In this document: positions 5,643-14,800 of the stretch, one piece after another
Numbering within the stretch: position 1 is the stretch's first letter
Layout: every line of letters starts with the position of its first letter
Source of the DNA: Pannonibacter carbonis
Lineage (GTDB): Bacteria; Pseudomonadota; Alphaproteobacteria; Rhizobiales; Stappiaceae
Direction: 5' to 3'
NCBI RefSeq assembly: GCF_003012935.1
Contig: NZ_PUDR01000007.1
Location: 186,001 to 250,000 of the forward strand
Length of the DNA stretch: 64,000 nt
Position numbers and translations under genes: made by a program
Notes under the pieces: model-generated
What the model was told of the DNA's origin: nothing
What the model saw: only the letters and a program-made list of their open reading frames with translations
Database searches by the model: none

Positions 5643-8096
5643 ATGGCCGAGAAACGAGTAAGCGTCCGCATCGCGGCCGTGGGCGGACGGCAGGTGCGCG
5701 CCGAGCTGGAAGGTGTCGGCGAGGCTGGCGCACGCGGCTTCGGGCGGCTTGCCCACGAGATGGAGGCAGCGAACGCCCGGCTTGCGGCCTTCTCGCGCCG
5801 GGTGCGTGTCGCAGCGGCGGCGGCTGTCGCTGCCGCCACGGCCGCTGGCGTTGCCATGGTCCGCTCCAGCCTCTCGAGGGTCGATGCGCAGGCCAAGCTC
5901 GCCCAGTCGCTCGGCACCACCGTCGCCTCGATCCAGACGCTCGAGCGCGCCGGTGAGCTCGCCGGCGTGTCGATGTCCGGCATCGAGCAGGCAACGAAGG
6001 ATCTGACGCGCCGCCTCAGCCAGGCGGCCGCCGGGTCCGGTCCGGCCACTGACGCGCTCAAGCGGTTGAGGCTTTCCGCCAACGAGCTGATCGCGCTGCC
6101 GCTGGACCAGCGGGTCGGTGCGATCAACGCGGCAATCGAGCGCTTCGTGCCCGCCGCCGAGCGCGCGGCGGTCGCGGGGCAGCTGTTCGGCGAGGAAGGT
6201 TCCATCGCCATGTCGCGGATCGACACCGCGACGCTGCGCCAGGCGACAGAGGACGTTCTCGCCTTCGGCGTTGTCGTGTCGGAGCAAGATGCCGATCAGA
6301 TCGAGCGCACGAACGATGCGATCTCGCGGCTCGGGCTGATCTGGCGCGGGCTATCGAACCAACTGGCCGTCGCTGCGGCACCGGCGCTCGAAGCCGTCGC
6401 CAACGCCATGGCGGCGATCGCGAGCCGTACGGGCCCGCTCGGCATCGCGATCCGCAGTCTCTTCGACAATATTGGCCGCCTGACCACCCATGCCGCAACC
6501 TTCGCGGCTTTCCTCGCGGGCCGCTGGGTCGCGGGACTGGCTGCAGCGGCCCTTTCGGTGCGCGGCCTTGCCACGGCGCTTGTGTTCCTGCGCGGTGCCC
6601 TCATCCGAACAGGGATCGGAGCGTTGATCATTGGTGTCGGCGAGCTGATCTATCAGCTCGCCCAATTCGTTGCCCGCGTGGGTGGGGCTGGCGAAGCGCT
6701 TCGCCTCCTTGGCGATATGGCCCGCGAGGTCTGGTCGCGCATCGGTCTGGCGCTCGACGCGGCGCTGGCGCGGATGGCGGCTGGATGGGAGGGCCTGAAG
6801 GCCGCAGGGCTCTCGGCGCTGGAGGGCACCATCGCAGGCCTTGTCAGCTTTGGCGACCGGACGACCGCCATCTTCCAGGGGGCCTATGATGCGGCCGTCG
6901 CAATCTGGAGCAGACTGCCCGGTGCCATCGGCGATTTTGCCTTTCAGGCGGCGAATGGTCTGATCTCCGGGGTCGAGGCGATGCTGAACGGCGTCGTCAC
7001 GCGCATCAACAGCTTCATCGAGACGCTGAACGCGGCGCTGGCGTTGCTGCCGGACTGGGCCACCGGCAAAGGTGGGGTGCGGGTCGGCGCCCTCGCGCCG
7101 ATCGATCTCGGCCGCATCGGCAACCCGTTCGAGGGGGCGGCAACGGCTGCAGGGGCTGCGGCGACCGATGCGGTCTCCGCCGCGCTGGCACGCACCTATC
7201 TGCAACCACCCGACCTCGGGCTTGGTGCGATGGCCGACGATGCGCGCGCCCGAGCCGATGGCGACGCGCAAGGCGCAAGCAAACTCGCCAAAGCTGCCGG
7301 TCGGCCGCTGGCCAGCTGGCAGGCGCTGAAGGATGCCATGGCCGGCACAGGGTCCGAAGCCAAAACCGCACTTGCAGATGCAGCAGCCTCGGCCGGCGCC
7401 CTCACGGTAGAACTGAACGATACCGCCACCGCCGCCGAACGCGCCGGCGAGACTTCGGCCAAGGCCGGGGCCGCGTCCACCAAGGGGGCAAAGGAAGCCC
7501 TGACAGGATGGAAGGCCGTGACCGCTGCGCTTGCCGACTATGCGGCCCAGGCAAGAGACATCGCTGGTGAGATCGGCAGCACCCTGGTGGGCGCCTTCCA
7601 GTCGGCCGAGACCGCTGTTGGCGCATTCGTGAAGACCGGCAAGCTCGATGTCCGCGACCTCGTCACGTCCCTGATCGCCGATCTCGCGAGACTTGCGGCG
7701 CGGCGCTTCATTCTCGGGCCGATCGCCAGTGCCCTGTCTGGTGCCCTGTCCGGCACACTGGGTGGCATGGGTGGGATCTTCGCCAGCATCCTGCATGCAG
7801 GCGGGATGGTCGGCTCTTCGGGACCAACACGCCTGGTCCCGGCCATGGCCTTCGCGGCCGCGCCCCGGATGCATGCCGGCGGCTGGGCCGGTCTCAAGCC
7901 AGACGAGGTGCCCGCCATCCTGCAACGCGGCGAGCGGGTTCTGTCGCGCCAGGAGGCGGCAAGCGACCGCCGGACCAGCGCGCCTACCGTCAACATCACG
8001 ATCAACGCCCGCGACGCCGAAAGCTTCCGCCAATCCCGCACGCAGGTCGCCAGCGACATTGCCCGCGCCGTGTCGCTTGGCCGGCGCGGCCTTTGA
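5643..8096 (+). CDS. phage tail tape measure protein
   Basis: An 817-residue tape measure that sets tail length and is ejected with the DNA. It has an alanine-rich helical N-terminus with a hydrophobic patch (about residues 58-75), a middle region with several long hydrophobic stretches around residues 295-335, a coiled alanine/threonine-rich segment (about 560-640), and a C-terminus typical of lambda gpH-like proteins (DLVTSLIADLARLAARRFIL, then ILHAGGMVG and LQRGERVLSRQEA). At 817 residues a tail of roughly 120 nm would be expected at the usual 1.5 angstrom per residue. A GTG three bases earlier is an alternative start. Confidence 0.85.
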   Translation: MAEKRVSVRIAAVGGRQVRAELEGVGEAGARGFGRLAHEMEAANARLAAFSRRVRVAAAAAVAAATAAGVAMVRSSLSRVDAQAKLAQSLGTTVASIQTLERAGELAGVSMSGIEQATKDLTRRLSQAAAGSGPATDALKRLRLSANELIALPLDQRVGAINAAIERFVPAAERAAVAGQLFGEEGSIAMSRIDTATLRQATEDVLAFGVVVSEQDADQIERTNDAISRLGLIWRGLSNQLAVAAAPALEAVANAMAAIASRTGPLGIAIRSLFDNIGRLTTHAATFAAFLAGRWVAGLAAAALSVRGLATALVFLRGALIRTGIGALIIGVGELIYQLAQFVARVGGAGEALRLLGDMAREVWSRIGLALDAALARMAAGWEGLKAAGLSALEGTIAGLVSFGDRTTAIFQGAYDAAVAIWSRLPGAIGDFAFQAANGLISGVEAMLNGVVTRINSFIETLNAALALLPDWATGKGGVRVGALAPIDLGRIGNPFEGAATAAGAAATDAVSAALARTYLQPPDLGLGAMADDARARADGDAQGASKLAKAAGRPLASWQALKDAMAGTGSEAKTALADAAASAGALTVELNDTATAAERAGETSAKAGAASTKGAKEALTGWKAVTAALADYAAQARDIAGEIGSTLVGAFQSAETAVGAFVKTGKLDVRDLVTSLIADLARLAARRFILGPIASALSGALSGTLGGMGGIFASILHAGGMVGSSGPTRLVPAMAFAAAPRMHAGGWAGLKPDEVPAILQRGERVLSRQEAASDRRTSAPTVNITINARDAESFRQSRTQVASDIARAVSLGRRGL

Positions 8097-8105
8097 GGAG
8101 CCCCG

Positions 8106-8732
8106 ATGGCCTTCCACGACGTCCGCTTTCCCGACAGCATCAGCCGGGGCGCACGCGGTGGACCCGAACGCCGCACCCAGATCGTGGAGCTCACCTCCGG
8201 CCACGAGGAGCGCAATGCCAGCTGGGCCAACTCGCGCCGCCGCTACGATGTCGCCTATGGCATCCGCCGCGCTGACGATCTCGCCGCCGTGATCGCCTTC
8301 TTCGAGGCGCGCAATGGCCGGCTTCACGGCTTTCGCTTCAAGGACTGGGCCGACTTCAAGTCCTGCCTGCCATCGCAGACCCCGCTTCCGACCGACCAGC
8401 CCATCGGCCTCGGGAACGGTGCCATCAAACAGTTTCAGTTGATCAAGCGATACGCCTCAGGCGCCCAGTCGTGGTCCCGCCCGATCACAAGACCGGTGAC
8501 AGGGTCAGTCCGGATTGCGGTCAATGGCACTCCTGTCGCCTCCGGTTGGTCGGTGTCTTCGTTGACCGGCCTTGTCAGCTTCGCGACGGCCCCGGCAGCC
8601 GGGGTGACGATCACGGCCGGCTTCGAGTTCGACGTCCCCGTCCGCTTCGACACCGACATGCTCGACATCACCCTTGATCTCGAGCGCCTCGGCTCGATCC
8701 CCTCCATCCCGCTTCTGGAGATCCGGGCATGA
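8106..8732 (+). CDS. DUF2460 distal tail protein (GTA rcc01695-like)
   Basis: A 208-residue protein matching the DUF2460/TIGR02217 family, the distal tail component of Rhodobacter gene transfer agents and many alphaproteobacterial prophages. Family features visible are the N-terminal FHDVRFPDSISRGARGGPERR, the central AVIAFFEARNGRLHGFRFKDWADF and the C-terminal FDVPVRFDTDMLDI. It would form the ring joining the tube to the hub. In GTA clusters it is followed directly by the DUF2163 gene; here a lysis cassette and one antisense gene are placed between them. The next gene starts four bases inside its end. Confidence 0.85.
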   Translation: MAFHDVRFPDSISRGARGGPERRTQIVELTSGHEERNASWANSRRRYDVAYGIRRADDLAAVIAFFEARNGRLHGFRFKDWADFKSCLPSQTPLPTDQPIGLGNGAIKQFQLIKRYASGAQSWSRPITRPVTGSVRIAVNGTPVASGWSVSSLTGLVSFATAPAAGVTITAGFEFDVPVRFDTDMLDITLDLERLGSIPSIPLLEIRA

Positions 8733-9079
8733 ACGATCCCAATGGCTTCCTGAACGCCGTCCTGCGCGAACTCGCCGCCTCGACCGCAGTGATCCTCGCG
8801 GCCTGGGGCGCACTGGGTGGCGCCACGAACGCGCTGACGACAAGAATGCGGTTGCGCGATGCGCTTCGGCACATCCTGCTCGGCGGACTGATCGCTGCCG
8901 GCATGGGCAGCCTGTCCATGGCCGTGATCACCAGCTGGCTGAACCTGCCTGCCGAGACGATCCCGGCCGGCAGCGCCGCCGGATCGGCCGCCTATCTGGT
9001 CGGCGTCTTCGGTCCAGCCTTCATCGAAGTCGTGCTGGCCCGGTTGCGCCGGCCAAAGGACGGGGGCCGCCATGAATAA
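8729..9079 (+). CDS. putative phage holin
   Basis: A 116-residue membrane protein with three hydrophobic segments (about residues 15-32, 50-68 and 86-103) and a basic, hydrophilic C-terminus (RLRRPKDGGRHE), the layout of a class I holin. It starts in a four-base overlap with the DUF2460 stop and stands two genes ahead of the lysozyme. The role, making inner-membrane lesions that let the lysozyme reach the wall, is inferred from topology and neighbours. I do not recognise a specific holin family with certainty. Confidence 0.55.
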   Translation: MNDPNGFLNAVLRELAASTAVILAAWGALGGATNALTTRMRLRDALRHILLGGLIAAGMGSLSMAVITSWLNLPAETIPAGSAAGSAAYLVGVFGPAFIEVVLARLRRPKDGGRHE

Positions 9080-9203
9080 GCTGCGCCGCCTTGCCCTCGC
9101 CCTGCGCTGCAGGCGCTCCGACCCCGACCAGGTGTTCATCCACCGTCTACGCGTCGGTCTCGTGATCGCCGCGCTGATCCTGCTGTTCTCGACCCTGAGG
9201 TGA
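9072..9203 (+). CDS. 43-residue single-pass membrane protein in the lysis cassette
   Basis: A short frame starting with ATG inside the last eight bases of the holin gene and ending five bases before the lysozyme ATG. It encodes a basic N-terminus (KLRRLALALRCRRSD) and one hydrophobic C-terminal helix (VGLVIAALILLFSTL). The tight packing on both sides argues that it is translated. By position it could be a holin partner, antiholin or small spanin-like protein, but the sequence alone does not decide. Confidence 0.5.
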   Translation: MNKLRRLALALRCRRSDPDQVFIHRLRVGLVIAALILLFSTLR

Positions 9204-9207
9204 CACC

Positions 9208-9867
9208 ATGCGCATGAGCGATCGCGGCCTCGTTGCCCTCATCCGGCACGAAGGCATCGTCCCCGGACCTTACCGCGATGTGAAAAATATCTGGACCTTC
9301 GGCATTGGCCACACGGCCGCCGCCGGTCTGCCCGATCCAGGCACGATGCAGCGCGGCATGCCTGCCGATATCGACGCGCGCGTCCGCGAAGCCTTCCAGG
9401 TCTTTCGGTCCGACCTCGCGCGTTACGAGGCGGGCGTCCTGCGCGCCGTGAAGGTGCCGCTTGAACCCCACGAGTTCGATGCGCTGGTCTCCTTCCACTA
9501 CAACACAGGCGGCATCGCCAAGGCGGCGCTCACCCGGCACCTGAACGCGGGAAACAGGGCTGCGGCGGCAACAGCCTTCTTGGGCTGGCTCAAGCCCGCT
9601 GCGATCCGCCCCCGCCGCGAGGCCGAACGCGACCTCTTTGCCTCGGGCCTCTATCCCGCCGGAACGATCTCTGTCTGGTCGGTCGACCGGAACGGCTGGG
9701 TCGATTTCTCGCGACCGATCCGGCGACTGACCGAGGACGACGCGCTGGCACTCCTGCGCCCAACACCGGTGCTGAGACCATCCGTGCCTGCCGCCAGACC
9801 CGAACCGGCAATCGGATGGCTCGCCCGGCTGACCGCCGTCTTTTTCACCCTGATCCGAAGGGCCTGA
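9208..9867 (+). CDS. phage lysozyme (GH24-type endolysin)
   Basis: A 219-residue T4-type lysozyme that cleaves the glycan strands of peptidoglycan. The catalytic triad is present at the T4 spacing: Glu15 (RHEG), Asp24 (YRDV) and Thr30 (IWTFGIGHT). The conserved ALVSFHYNTGG segment lies near residue 95. The C-terminal 30 residues, after a proline-rich linker, form a hydrophobic basic helix (WLARLTAVFFTLIRR) not needed for catalysis; this could tether the enzyme to the membrane or disturb the outer membrane. No N-terminal signal is evident, so release should depend on the holin. Confidence 0.85.
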   Translation: MRMSDRGLVALIRHEGIVPGPYRDVKNIWTFGIGHTAAAGLPDPGTMQRGMPADIDARVREAFQVFRSDLARYEAGVLRAVKVPLEPHEFDALVSFHYNTGGIAKAALTRHLNAGNRAAAATAFLGWLKPAAIRPRREAERDLFASGLYPAGTISVWSVDRNGWVDFSRPIRRLTEDDALALLRPTPVLRPSVPAARPEPAIGWLARLTAVFFTLIRRA

Positions 9868-9872
9868 TCCCC

Positions 9873-10103
9873 ATGCGCTACATCCGTCCGACCTCGCTCA
9901 CCTGGTGGGCGGGGTGCCTCGCCATGCTTACCGGCATTGCCTCTCTCACGCTCCCTGCAACCGGGCCGTTGGCCGAACTCTCCCGCCTCCTTGCACTGCT
10001 CGCAGGTTCGGGCGACGCCTCGCCTGCGGGGCTCGTGTTCCTAGGGATTAGCCTGATTGGCCTGCGTGACCGGATCGAGCGCGGGTTCAAAGGAGAGCGG
10101 TGA
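9873..10103 (+). CDS. small phage membrane protein in the lysis cassette
   Basis: A 76-residue protein with two hydrophobic segments (about residues 9-27 and 50-66) and a short charged C-terminus (RDRIERGFKGER). It begins five bases after the lysozyme stop, with its ribosome-binding site provided by the end of that gene. It is probably a further lysis component (holin partner or regulator), but no family was recognised. Its stop codon directly abuts the stop of the antisense gene at 10104. Confidence 0.5.
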   Translation: MRYIRPTSLTWWAGCLAMLTGIASLTLPATGPLAELSRLLALLAGSGDASPAGLVFLGISLIGLRDRIERGFKGER

Positions 10104-10463
10104 TCAGACAGGCAGATCGTTCCATCTGGTCAAGCCTGCTTTTCGGCGTTTTCGGACCACCAGTGCCGCCACGATTGCGCCAAAAGCGAGACCGGCAGCA
10201 ATCGAAATCATGACCGCGACCGGTATTGGCATGCTGTCCCGCGGCCATATCGCGAACCAGTTAAAAAGGCCCAAGCACGTGCCGTAGTACGAACCATAGA
10301 CGAACATGTTGGCACCGAAGCTACGGTAAAGCGGCGGTCGCATTCGCAAGCCGAGCTTGCGCAATAAACGATCGATCGGGGGATTTGCTTCCCATGGTCG
10401 TATTCCATGAGCGATGGCGTCCTGATTGGCGAGTTCACACTGTTTCGCAAAATCAGCCCGCAT
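10104..10463 (-). CDS. two-segment membrane protein, DUF6404-like, antisense cargo gene
   Basis: A 119-residue protein with an N-terminal soluble part containing the pattern typical of DUF6404 (PPIDRLLRKLGLRMRPPLYRSFGAN, spanning about residues 27-51), followed by two membrane segments (about 54-70 and 81-101) and a basic tail (RKRRKAG). Function is unknown. The ATG at 10463 was preferred to a TTG at 10502 because GGGG precedes it by nine bases. It opposes the phage genes and has lower GC than they do, so it looks like an acquired cargo gene, possibly with its own promoter in 10464-10505. Confidence 0.6.
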   Translation of the reverse strand: MRADFAKQCELANQDAIAHGIRPWEANPPIDRLLRKLGLRMRPPLYRSFGANMFVYGSYYGTCLGLFNWFAIWPRDSMPIPVAVMISIAAGLAFGAIVAALVVRKRRKAGLTRWNDLPV

Positions 10464-10505
10464 TGAACAACCCCACAATTTTGATTCACGGATTCTGATC
10501 AAGTC

Positions 10506-11390
10506 ATGAAGCTACTCACGTCAGGATTGCAAGCCCATCTCGACGAGGGCACGACGACGCTTGCCTGGGTGTGGCGGATCACCCGCACCGATGGCGTCAC
10601 CTTCGGCTTCACCGACCACGACCAGACACTCAGCTTCGACGGGACCGAGTTCGAGCCGGACAGCGGACTGACGGCGTCCGAGGTCCGTTCAAGCTCCGAC
10701 CTCGCCGTCGATGCGCAGGACGCGGAAGGCGTGCTGACCTCGGACCGGATCACCGAGACCGACATCCTCGACGGCCGCTGGGACAACGCGGCGGTCGAGG
10801 TCTGGCGCGTGAACTGGGCCGACACGTCCCAGCGCGTTCTCATGCGGCGCGGTGCCATCGGCCAGATCCGGCGCGGGCGGCTGGCCTTCGTCGCCGAGAT
10901 CCGCTCGCTGGCCCATGTGCTTGGCCAGACCGTCGGGCGGACGTTTCAGGGGAGCTGTGACGCCGCGTTGGGCGACACACGCTGCGGCGTGAACGTCGAA
11001 GCTCCGCCCTTCAAGGGCACCGGCGCGGTGATCGACATGTTCCGGGACCGGGCCTTCACGGCATCCGGTCTCGGTACCTTCGCGGCGGGCTGGTTCACGT
11101 TCGGGCTTGTCGAGTGGACCAGCGGAGCAAATGCCGGGCGGCGGGTTGAGGTGCTGTCGCATGACTTCGTCGACGGGGTGGCGATCCTGACACAGCTGGA
11201 AGCGCCGGTGCGCCCGATCATGGCGACAGATACCTTCACCATCCGCGCCGGCTGCGACAAGCGGATCGGGACCTGCGGTGCCAAATTCGCCAATGTCGCC
11301 AACTTCCGTGGCTTCCCCCATATCCCCGGTCAGGACACGATCCTGCGCTATGCAGCCCCCGATGGAGGGCATGAGGGAAGCGTGCTGTGA
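10506..11390 (+). CDS. DUF2163 tail tip protein (GTA rcc01696-like)
   Basis: A 294-residue member of DUF2163 / phage conserved protein BR0599, the hub-proximal baseplate protein of gene transfer agents. Recognisable parts are TLAWVWRITRTDGVTFGFTDHD near residue 17 and a C-terminal cysteine-bearing region (GSCDAALGDTRCGVN, then AGCDKRIGTCGAKFAN) that includes two conserved cysteine pairs. It is the first gene of the GTA-like tip module and runs into the peptidase gene with a four-base overlap. Confidence 0.85.
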   Translation: MKLLTSGLQAHLDEGTTTLAWVWRITRTDGVTFGFTDHDQTLSFDGTEFEPDSGLTASEVRSSSDLAVDAQDAEGVLTSDRITETDILDGRWDNAAVEVWRVNWADTSQRVLMRRGAIGQIRRGRLAFVAEIRSLAHVLGQTVGRTFQGSCDAALGDTRCGVNVEAPPFKGTGAVIDMFRDRAFTASGLGTFAAGWFTFGLVEWTSGANAGRRVEVLSHDFVDGVAILTQLEAPVRPIMATDTFTIRAGCDKRIGTCGAKFANVANFRGFPHIPGQDTILRYAAPDGGHEGSVL

Positions 11391-11821
11391 TCCCCGCCGA
11401 TCCTGACCGCGTCATCACGGCAGCACGCGCCTGGCTTGGTACGCCCTATCACGATCAGGCAAGCCTCAAGGCCATCGGCTGTGACTGCCTCGGGCTAGCC
11501 CGCGGTGTCTGGCGGGACGTGGTCGGCACGGAGCCGTTCCTCATCCCGCCCTACAGCCGCGACTGGGGCGAGACCGGACCGCGAGAAGTGCTGGCCGAGG
11601 GCGCAGCCGCCGTGATGATCGCGATCCCTCCGGCCAACGCTCCCCCCGGCGCGCTGGTGCTGTTCCGAATGGAACGCCGCGCCATTGCCAAGCACGTCGG
11701 GATCCTGACCGGCCCTGCGACCTTCGTTCACGCCTGCGAACGGCTCGGCGTCATCGAGCAAGCCCTGACCCCGGCCTGGCATCGCCGCATTGCCTACGCC
11801 TTCCAGTTCCCCGCAATCTGA
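11387..11821 (+). CDS. NlpC/P60-type tail tip peptidase (GTA rcc01697-like)
   Basis: A 144-residue NlpC/P60-fold cysteine peptidase, expected to cut peptidoglycan peptides as the tail penetrates the wall. The catalytic cysteine is Cys34 in GCDCLGLARG and the histidine is His103 in AKHVGILTG, with a following FVHA (His115). It starts with GTG in a GTGA overlap with the DUF2163 stop. Position between DUF2163 and the TIM-barrel hub is invariant in GTA clusters. Confidence 0.87.
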   Translation: MIPADPDRVITAARAWLGTPYHDQASLKAIGCDCLGLARGVWRDVVGTEPFLIPPYSRDWGETGPREVLAEGAAAVMIAIPPANAPPGALVLFRMERRAIAKHVGILTGPATFVHACERLGVIEQALTPAWHRRIAYAFQFPAI

Positions 11822-11830
11822 GGCCGTCCC

Positions 11831-14800
11831 ATGGCTGCACTTGTCCTTGGAGCCGTTGGCACCGCCATTGGCGGCGCATTCGGAGGTACGCTTCTGGGCG
11901 TATCGGGAGCTGCGATCGGCGGGATTGTCGGCTCCACCATCGGCTCGGTTGCAGACAGCTGGATCCTGTCCTCGCTCGCCCCCTCCCAGCGGATCGAGGG
12001 CGCAAGGCTCGAGACCCTGCGCATCACCTCGGCAACAGAAGGCGCCGTCCTGCCGCGCCTTTACGGCCGCATGCGCATTGGCGGCAACATCATCTGGGCA
12101 ACCGACTTTCGGGAGGAGACCCGAACCGCAACACAAGGCGGCGGCAAGGGCGGCGGCGGCAAGGTCCAGACCACCGAATACTTCTACTCGGCCTCCTTCG
12201 CTGTGGCCTTGTGCGAGGGACCGATCACAGGGATCGGCCGCATCTGGGCCGACGGCAAGCCGATGGACCTCTCCGGGGTCACCTGGCGCTGGTATCCGGG
12301 CAACGAGATCCAGACGGCCGACCCGTTCATTTCGGCGAAGATGGGCACGGCCAATACGCCCGCCTATCGTGGCACGGCCTATGTCGTCTTCGAGGAACTT
12401 GCGCTCGCGGCCTACGGAAACCGCCTGCCACAGCTCAGCTTCGAAGTGTTCCGCCCCTTGGCCGATCCCGACACCGCCGAGGGGCTGGTGAAGGCTGTGA
12501 CCCTCATCCCGGCCTCGGGCGAGTTCACCTATGCCGTCCGCCCCGTGACCAAATCAGACGGAACCCGCACCCTTGCCGAAAACCTCAACGCTCTGCCTCA
12601 GACCACCGACATCCTCGTCGCCCTTGACCGGCTGCAAGCCATGGCCCCCGCAGTCGAAAGCATCAGTCTCGTTGTCGCCTGGATTGCCGACGATCTCAGA
12701 GCCGGCCATTGCCGCATCGAACCTGGCATCGAAGTCAGGGAAAAGAACACAGGCACGGCCGACTGGCAGGTCAGCGGCCTCACCCGGGCAGATGCCCGCC
12801 TCGTCAGCCAGGATGCCCAGGGGCGTCCGGTCTTCGGCGGTACGCCAGCGGATTTTGCGGTGATCGAGGCAATCCGCGAGATCAAGGCGCGCGGGCTGCG
12901 CGTGACCTTCTATCCCTTCCTGCTCATGGACATTCCCCCCGGAAACGCCCTGCCCGACCCCTACAGCGATCACGCAGCAAAGCAAGGGCAGCCGGTGTTT
13001 CCCTGGCGCGGCCGGATCACCGTCTCTCCCGCGCCAGGCTTTGCCGGCAGCCCGGACAAGACGAGCGCGGCCGCAACTGCCGTCGCCAATTTCTTCGGCG
13101 CAGCCTCTGCCTCCGACTATGAGGTCAGCGGCGACCTCGTTACATGGCGCGGTGCCCCGACCGATTTCGGCCTTCGCCGGATGGTCCTCCATTATGCCCA
13201 TCTGTGCGTTGCAGCCGGCGGCGTCGATGCCTTCATCATCGGTACGGAGATGCAGGGCCTGACCCCTGTCCGGTCAGGTCCGGCCACCTATCCTGCCGTC
13301 GACGCCTTCCGGGATCTTGCCGCCGCCTGTCGCACCATTCTGGGCCCCTCGACCAAACTCGGCTATGCCGCAGACTGGCCCGAATATGCCGGGCACCGGC
13401 CACAGGACGGATCCGGCGACGTCTTTTTCCATCTCGATCCGCTCTGGGCCGATCCCAACATCGATTTCATCGGCATCGACAACTACATGCCGCTCTCCGA
13501 CTGGCGCGACGGGTTCGAGCATGCCGATGCACGCGCAGGCTGGACCGCAATCCACGACCGCGCCTACCTCCAGGCCAACATTGCCGGCGGCGAGGGCTTC
13601 GACTGGTTCTACGCCTCGGCCACCGACCGGGCCGCGCAGATCCGCACCCCGATCTCCGATGGCAGCGCGGGCAAGCCTTGGGTCTTCCGCATCAAGGATC
13701 TCCGCGCCTGGTGGTCGAACCTCCATTTCAACCGGCCGGGCGGCGTGGAAAGCGCAACACCAACGCCATGGGTCCCGCAGTCAAAACCCATCTGGTTCAC
13801 CGAATTGGGGTGCCCGGCCATCGACCGAGGCACCAACCAGCCCAATGTCTTCTTCGACCCAAAGTCCTCGGAAAGCTTCACGCCGCATTTCTCGCGGGGC
13901 TGGCGGGACGACGCCATTCAGCGCGCCTATCTCGAGGCGACCTGCCTGTGGTGGGGCGATCCGGCCAACAATCCGCCCTCCCCGCTCTACGGCGGCCGGA
14001 TGGTTCACCTGCCCGAATGCGCGGCCTGGACCTGGGATGCGCGGCCCTATCCCTTCTTCCCCGAACTGACCGGCGTCTGGACGGACGGCCCGAACTGGCG
14101 GCTTGGCCACTGGCTGACCGGACGACTGGGCGCCGTTTCGCTCGCAGCCCTCGTGCGGCATCTCTGCCTGCGCGCCGGGATGCGCGAGGAACTGATCGAC
14201 GTCTCGGGCCTCTGGGGCGCCATCGAGGGCTATGTCATCGGGGCGCTCGAAAGCCCCCGCGCCTCGATCTCCACCCTCGCCCGCCACTTCGGCTTCGACG
14301 CGGTCGAGACCGGCGGGCAGATCCGCTTTGTCATGCGCGGCCGCGCCCCGGTTGCGACGCTCGCCATCGATGATCTGGTCGCCCCTCGCGACGGGGAGCC
14401 GTTCGAGCTGACGCGGGGCCAGGAGAGCGAACTGCCCCAGGCCCTGAAGTGGCAGATCGCGCGCGCCGATGAGGACTACGACGCGGCCCTGGTGGAAGCC
14501 CGCCGCATCACCGTCGACACGACTCGCATCGCCTCCGAGAGTTTCCCCTTCGCCACAGCCCCGGAAGAGGCAGAGCGCCGCTGCCGCAGGGCTCTCATGG
14601 AAGCCTGGATCGGCCGCGAGACGGCCACCTTCACCTTGCCCCCGTCCCGGCTGGCGCTGGACCCGGCGGACGTGATCGAGCTGCGCCACGATGGCCGCAG
14701 GCTTGAGGTCCGGCTGACGTCAGCCGCCGACACGCAGGCACGGCGCTTTGAGGCGGTGCGACAGGACCGGAGCGTCCATGATCTGCCCCCGGGCGACACA

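Noticed and set aside
6351-8327. A 658-codon open frame antisense to the tape measure gene
   Set aside because: It is the shadow of a high-GC gene: composition is rich in glycine, arginine and proline without any recognisable motif, and the plus-strand tape measure is well supported.
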